Origin: Diphasiastrum complanatum
Lineage: Eukaryota; Streptophyta; Lycopodiopsida; Lycopodiales; Lycopodiaceae
Direction: 5' to 3'
DNA length: 64,000 bases
Assembly: GCA_029204225.1 (NCBI GenBank)
Contig: CM055102.1
Coordinates: forward strand, 33,828,585-33,892,584
Positions 59,628 to 64,000 of this stretch are shown here, in pieces. Numbering within the stretch: position 1 is the first letter of the stretch; each line of letters starts with the position of its first letter. A program made the position numbers and the translations under genes. The notes under the pieces are model-generated. The model was not told the DNA's origin. It saw nothing but the letters and a program-made list of their open reading frames with translations, and made no database searches.

Positions 59628-60277
59628 AAATTGTCAACATTTCCTAGCTAGTTTGAGGCCTAAATTGGCTAAAATTGTAAATAGTTTTAGTTCTGGAGTT
59701 TCACACGTGTGAACCAGGCCACAATGTTTTTATTTACTGTATTTTTTCAGTATGATGAAGTGTCAAACTTCATACCCTTCAAAATGAGATCATTTTGATG
59801 TATTTTGGTCATATAAGCCATTTTTAGCTATTTTTCCTATATAGGGAATATCTAGGGTCAAGTACCTTCTAGAGAGAGGAGAGAGAGTCATCTTCCTCAT
59901 CCATAAATAGTAGGGAAGTCGTGGAGAACAGGTTGGAGAAACCTTTTGTATGCTTCATTGAGATCAATAGATCATTGTCATTGTTTCTTCCTCCATTGAG
60001 AGCATTGTTGTGTGTATTGTCTTCAAGCTATTGTGTATGATCTTAGGTGCTTTCCAAAAGTGGTAGGCTGATGTATTATGGACTGTATAATGCTATTTTG
60101 GGCCGCACTTGATGTTTATGGAAGTTTCCATTTGTGATAAATGCTTTTTGATCAAGTTCTTTGCATTCTAGGTAGCATAGAATGTGTTGCCAATTCCTAG
60201 CTTATGTAGTTTGGAGTGCAAGCATTCAAGCCAATGATCTTGGAGTTTAGATCCACTTAGGATCTGTATTTTTCACA
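59623..60277 (+). repeat. COP-D 3' LTR
   Basis: 655 bp. It differs from the 5' LTR at four places (g/a near 59690, t/c near 59929, c/t and a/g near 60076-60086). The palindrome ttcacacgtgtgaa is at 59700-59713. Confidence 0.97.
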
Positions 60278-60995
60278 AAAATAGCCTTTTTCAATGGCTA
60301 TGTCAAAGAGGAGATGTACACCTTCCAACCCAAAGGATTCGAAGTCAAAGGCCAAGAGCACAAAGTGTGTAAGCTACACAAAGGAATCTATGGTTTGATA
60401 AAAATTGCAAGGGCTTGGTTCGAACGAATTAATGCTTATCTCATTCAACTAGGCTTTTCAAATAATTCAGCTAGCTATAATTTTAATCCAAATACATAGG
60501 TGTCAATTCAGTTCATGTAGATCTATACATAGATGGTGCATTTAATCTGTCTTGAATGACACATTCTTACTGCACACTAATAAGAGTGATCTATCAAACG
60601 ACTTTGACATGAATGATCTAGGCACTATTCATTTATTATTAGGAATACACATCACCAGAGATAGATTGCATACGAAGCTCTATCTTAGCCATTAGAAATA
60701 TCTAGAGAACACTCTATAGAAGTTTCACATGTTTGATTGCAGACTAGTTGATGCGCCAATGGATCTAGGTATGATATTGACCAAACCTTCCTGTGCCAAT
60801 ACCAAAAGTGAGATAATTGACTTGTTGGAGAATAGTTATAATTCACTAATAGGATCTTTAATGTATGCCATGCTATGCACCAGACCAGATCTTGCATACG
60901 CTATCAGCACATCAAGTCAATTCATGTCTTATCCCAAGATCTTACATTGTAAAGCATTAAAGAAAGTGATGAAATACATTCAAGGAAGTTTAGAT
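60278..60995 (+). pseudogene. COP-E: part after the COP-D insertion
   Basis: RT continues where 53846 stopped: AFFNGYVKEEMYTFQPKGF (60283-60340), then VCKLHKGIYGL and ARAWFERINAYL. The YVDD region near 60500-60560 is destroyed by stops. Later, LIGSLMYAMLCTRPDLAYAI (about 60838-60897) and the LKKVMKYIQGSLD motif (to 60995) are readable. COP-F cuts it at 60996, before RNase H. One copy of the AAAAT duplication is at 60278-60282. Confidence 0.85.
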
Positions 60996-61648
60996 TGTGA
61001 AAAACTCAGATCCAAAAGATGCTAAAGTTTCATAAAGATCTTGGCCATGGAAGTTATGCACATCTAGATTGAAAAAATGATAGAAATTGTGATGTTAAGC
61101 ATACTAAACATCAACTAAACATCAAAATCTGATCATAAGCTTCCACAAACAGAAACTTGCTGTCCCTGTCCGTACTTCAGAGCCTACAACCTGCATTTCA
61201 CACGTGTGAAGCCATAGCAACAAAGAAATCACAATTCTAGTGGCTAGAATGCAAGATATGAACAAAAAAGTGAGAGAGAAGAAGATGGACCTTCAAAGAG
61301 CATAACATTCATTCAATAGAATGAAAATGAGATGTGTACATACTCGTGGAGATGGCTATTTATAGCATCCATAGTGCCTCTTGGCCACTTGTCTTATGAT
61401 AGGCTAAAATTGGGGTCCAATAGGATTCACCCATATACCTAGAAATTTGGTCAAATAGGAATGCACCAAATTATGAGCCAATAGAAGAGCTCCACACTCG
61501 ACCTCCTCTAATTAATGTGACCTCAAAAGTAGTGTACACATACTTTGGGCCTCTACATACATGTATGAACCTATCTCTAACTTTTATTTGGCCATAGGCC
61601 TACAAAATCTCAAGTTAGGAAAATACTACTAGTTGACAATTTTTCACA
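60996..61648 (-). repeat. COP-F 3' LTR
   Basis: 653 bp, with TGTGAAAA...TTTTCACA ends on either strand. The palindrome ttcacacgtgtgaa is at 61197-61210, 25 bp after a tccgtactt word. Confidence 0.85.
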
Positions 61649-64000
61649 CTCCCTCTTCAACTAGTTTTAGCATAGATTTAGAAAGTACACCAAGACTTGT
61701 TCTATGCTTGAAAAATAAGTCCTTTCCCAATGCTTTGGTAAAGATATCAGCCACACATTCCTTTGATGGGACATGTTCAAGCTTGATCTCTTTTGCCAAC
61801 ACTTGTTCTCTCACAAAATGGTAAGCCACCTCGATATGTTTGCTCCTTGCATGGAAAACCGGATTGCTTGCTAGACTTTGGGCTGAAAGGTTGTCACAAA
61901 AGATGATTGGACTCTCTGAAAAATCCAGCAAATGAAGCTCCATAATCATCCTCTTGATCCACACCATCTCCTTTGTGCATGATGTCAAAGCTTTGTACTC
62001 GGCCTCACTAGAAGAAAGTGATATAGTTGCTTGTTTCTTCGACATCCATGAGATAGCTCCATCACCTATGAAAATAGCATGTGCATTTATGGATTTTCTA
62101 TCCATAAGGTCTCCTGCAAAATCTGAATCTGAAAAACCAAATAAGTTAGGTGATGAGCCTCTATAAACAATGCCAAAATCTTTTGTTCCCGAGATGTATC
62201 TCAAGATCCTCTTTCCTAGTTTCCAATGTTCTATGCTAGGATCTTGCATGAATTGGCTTAATCTACCAACACAATAAGATAAATCAGGTCTTGTGATGGT
62301 TAGATATATAAGAGAACCTATTAGCTTCCTATAGAGAGTAATGTCCTCGAAGGATCTTTCATTACCTCTTATAGTTAGCTTTACATGTGATTCCATAGGT
62401 GTATCAATAGGATTTGCATCTACCATATGAAATCTATTGAGAATAGAAATAGCATACTTCTCTTGTGAAATAAAAGTGATTTGAGAAGTTCTAATTACTT
62501 CTATTCCTAAGATATAGCTCAAAAGACCAAGATCATGCACTTCAAATTCCTTTTTTAGTGCTTTCTTGATATCTTCTATATCTTCCTTGTTCCCTCCACT
62601 TAAAATAATGTCATCCACATAAATTAGAAGGATTGAAACATCATTAGCACTAATTCTAAAGTAAAGTGAATGATCATACTCACTCATAGTGAAGTTTTGA
62701 GAAAGTAGAAAAGAGTTAAGCCTAGCATACCAACTCCTTGGTGCTTGCTTAAGACCATACAAACTTTTTTGTAGAAAACACACATGATTAGGCTTGCTAT
62801 GAGAAACATAGCTCTCGGGTTGCTCCATGTAGACTTCCTCTTCAAGATCACCATTCAAGAAAGCATTAGAAATGTCTAATTGCCAAAGATCCCATCCATA
62901 AAGAGTTGCAAGGGAAATGATTACTCTTATGCTCACCATCTTTGCCACGGGTGCAAAGGTTTCCTCATAGTCAATGCCATGCTCTTGAGCATAACCTTTA
63001 GCCACCAACCTTGCCTTCAACTTGTTGATAGATCCATCTTGATTTGTCTTTACCTTGAAGATCCATTTGCATCCAATTGCACTTTTGCCCTTTGGAAGCT
63101 CCACCAATCTCCATGTGTTGTTCTTCATAAGTGCTTCAAACTCAAGATCCATTGCTTGGATCCATTCCTCTTCTTGCCTTGCTTCATCTACACATGAAGG
63201 TACATCAAAAGAAGTTAGGAAAGCATAGTTGGATCCATCCACCACTTGCTTACCTTTGCCATCATAAGTGAGCCTTGAGGGTTTCACTTTATGCCTTGGA
63301 GTTCTCCTTGGAATTTGACTTGAAGAGGCTTCTTCAACATCCACATCCAATGTGTCATCAACTCCATTGTCATCAAGCACATTAGTTGCAACAACACCAT
63401 CATCACTTGAAACAACTTTTGGAATGTTACCTTCATCAAAAATGACATCCCTACTTGTGAACACTTTCTTGATTGAAGGAACATAAATCCTATATGCTTT
63501 GCTTACTTCACTATAACCAACAAAAATGCCCTTTCTTGAAGATGGATCCTCCTTAGTTCTATCATCAAGAGTAATGTTGAAGTAGCAAATGCATCCAAAA
63601 GTTCTTAGAAACTTGACATTAGGCTTCGTACCAAACAAAGCTTCAAAAGGGGTTTTTCCTTCCAATACAACACTTGGCCATCTATTGCATAGGAAATTTG
63701 CACACAACAAAGCATCACTCCAAAAAGGTTTAGGAAGATTAGCATTCAATCTCATTGCCTTTGCACTCTCACACAAGGTTCTATTCTTCCTCTCGGCCAC
63801 TCCATTTTGTTGTGGTGTTCTTGGACATGTGTACTCCCTCTTGATCCCATGCTCATCGCAAAAGGCTTTGAATTTGTTAGAAATGTATTCACCACCATTG
63901 TCGCTCCTTAAGCATTTGATTTTGGTTGTAAATTGAGTCTCAATAGCAACTTTGAACTTGACAAACACATCAAACACCTCATCCTTGCTCTTTAGTAGAT
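61644..64000 (-). CDS. COP-F gag-pol polyprotein (partial)
   Basis: The frame is open from the window edge (64000) to the TGA at 61644-61646, about 785 codons, with no stop or frameshift. The apparent GTG start at 63977 is internal; upstream codons LLKSKDE match COP-D's integrase, so the gene continues off the window. Integrase keeps RSDNGGEYIS and QQNGVAERKNRT with the catalytic Asp and Glu. RT keeps DETF-type EETFAPVAK, QLDISNAFLNG and YVDD (in LLIYVDDIILSG). RNase H keeps SDSDFAGD, SSSEAEYKAL and CDNLSAQSLA. The final codons read VEEGV and the stop overlaps the 3' LTR by five bases, as in COP-D. What is visible looks functional. Confidence 0.93.
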   Translation of the reverse strand, partial: LLKSKDEVFDVFVKFKVAIETQFTTKIKCLRSDNGGEYISNKFKAFCDEHGIKREYTCPRTPQQNGVAERKNRTLCESAKAMRLNANLPKPFWSDALLCANFLCNRWPSVVLEGKTPFEALFGTKPNVKFLRTFGCICYFNITLDDRTKEDPSSRKGIFVGYSEVSKAYRIYVPSIKKVFTSRDVIFDEGNIPKVVSSDDGVVATNVLDDNGVDDTLDVDVEEASSSQIPRRTPRHKVKPSRLTYDGKGKQVVDGSNYAFLTSFDVPSCVDEARQEEEWIQAMDLEFEALMKNNTWRLVELPKGKSAIGCKWIFKVKTNQDGSINKLKARLVAKGYAQEHGIDYEETFAPVAKMVSIRVIISLATLYGWDLWQLDISNAFLNGDLEEEVYMEQPESYVSHSKPNHVCFLQKSLYGLKQAPRSWYARLNSFLLSQNFTMSEYDHSLYFRISANDVSILLIYVDDIILSGGNKEDIEDIKKALKKEFEVHDLGLLSYILGIEVIRTSQITFISQEKYAISILNRFHMVDANPIDTPMESHVKLTIRGNERSFEDITLYRKLIGSLIYLTITRPDLSYCVGRLSQFMQDPSIEHWKLGKRILRYISGTKDFGIVYRGSSPNLFGFSDSDFAGDLMDRKSINAHAIFIGDGAISWMSKKQATISLSSSEAEYKALTSCTKEMVWIKRMIMELHLLDFSESPIIFCDNLSAQSLASNPVFHARSKHIEVAYHFVREQVLAKEIKLEHVPSKECVADIFTKALGKDLFFKHRTSLGVLSKSMLKLVEEGV
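61649..61658 (-). other. COP-F polypurine tract
   Basis: Reads gaagagggag on the minus strand, directly before the 3' LTR, identical to COP-D's. Confidence 0.8.

Larger units (their letters stand above)
53847..60277 (+). mobile_element. COP-D: intact, young Ty1/copia element with AAAAT target duplication
   Basis: 6.4 kb with two 655-bp LTRs that differ at only 4 positions by eye (about 0.6%). Five flanking bases (53842-53846 and 60278-60282) are both AAAAT. PBS and polypurine tract are intact, and a single uninterrupted gag-pol ORF of 1317 codons is present. It sits inside the RT gene of COP-E. It is the only element in the window that looks capable of independent movement. Confidence 0.97.
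60996..64000 (-). mobile_element. COP-F: copia element, runs off the right edge
   Basis: Minus-strand element inserted in COP-E. The 3' LTR (60996-61648), polypurine tract and the gag-pol gene from integrase core to the end are in the window; gag, protease, leader and 5' LTR lie beyond 64000. The protein is related to COP-D (same lineage, clearly diverged) and the LTRs differ strongly, so it is a sister family. The target duplication cannot be tested. Confidence 0.9.

Noticed and set aside
63975-63977. GTG at 63977 as the start of COP-F's gene
   Set aside because: Upstream codons to the window edge stay open and match COP-D integrase, so the start lies outside the window.

Overview
The window looks like a gene-poor, AT-rich stretch of a large plant nuclear genome. 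It holds one convincing host gene in 64 kb, and most of the rest is LTR retrotransposons nested inside one another. The plant call rests on the single gene (a plant-type nucleotide-sugar/triose-phosphate-translocator-family membrane protein), on Ty1/copia and Ty3/gypsy elements with plant-type primer-binding sites, and on an L1-type LINE. A gymnosperm or similar large-genome plant would fit, but the sequence does not decide the species. I see no rRNA, tRNA, CRISPR or bacterial feature. All alignments and boundaries were made by eye, so positions may be off by a few bases.

Labels used here: GYP-1, a large Ty3/gypsy element (2391-50007). COP-A to COP-I, Ty1/copia elements. GYP-2 and GYP-3, other gypsy fragments. 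LINE-1, a non-LTR fragment. REP-K, a GC-rich repeat. MITE-1, a small element with inverted ends.

Layout. 1-2390: unassigned sequence with coding-like remnants. 2391-5162: 5' LTR, leader and first half of gag of GYP-1. 5163 to about 32650: an intervening block holding GC-rich tandem repeats, REP-K, LINE-1, the host sugar-nucleotide transporter gene (10530-11651, minus), MITE-1, the complete COP-A, fragments COP-G and COP-H, two long dinucleotide tracts, the start of GYP-2, an unrecognised gene-like segment, and COP-C. About 32650-44511: second half of gag, protease, RT, RNase H and integrase of GYP-1, then an extra downstream open region (ORF3) split by the small deleted element COP-I. 44512-50007: 3' LTR of GYP-1, split by COP-B. 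50008-51890: flank, GYP-3 integrase fragment and a second REP-K copy. 52080-60995: an old copia element (COP-E) whose RT gene was hit by the young intact COP-D and again by COP-F, which runs off the right edge.

The main structural result is that the two GYP-1 LTRs are flanked by the same 5 bases (CTATA at 2386-2390 and 50008-50012), and the two gag halves are complementary and do not overlap. This suggests one element split by about 27.5 kb of foreign sequence that includes a host gene. COP-A (ATTCA), COP-D (AAAAT) and COP-I (GATCC) each have exact 5-bp target duplications, which gives a relative order: COP-E before COP-D and COP-F; GYP-1 before COP-I and COP-B. By LTR divergence GYP-1 (about 5%) is older than COP-A (about 2%), which is older than COP-D (4 differences in 655 bp).
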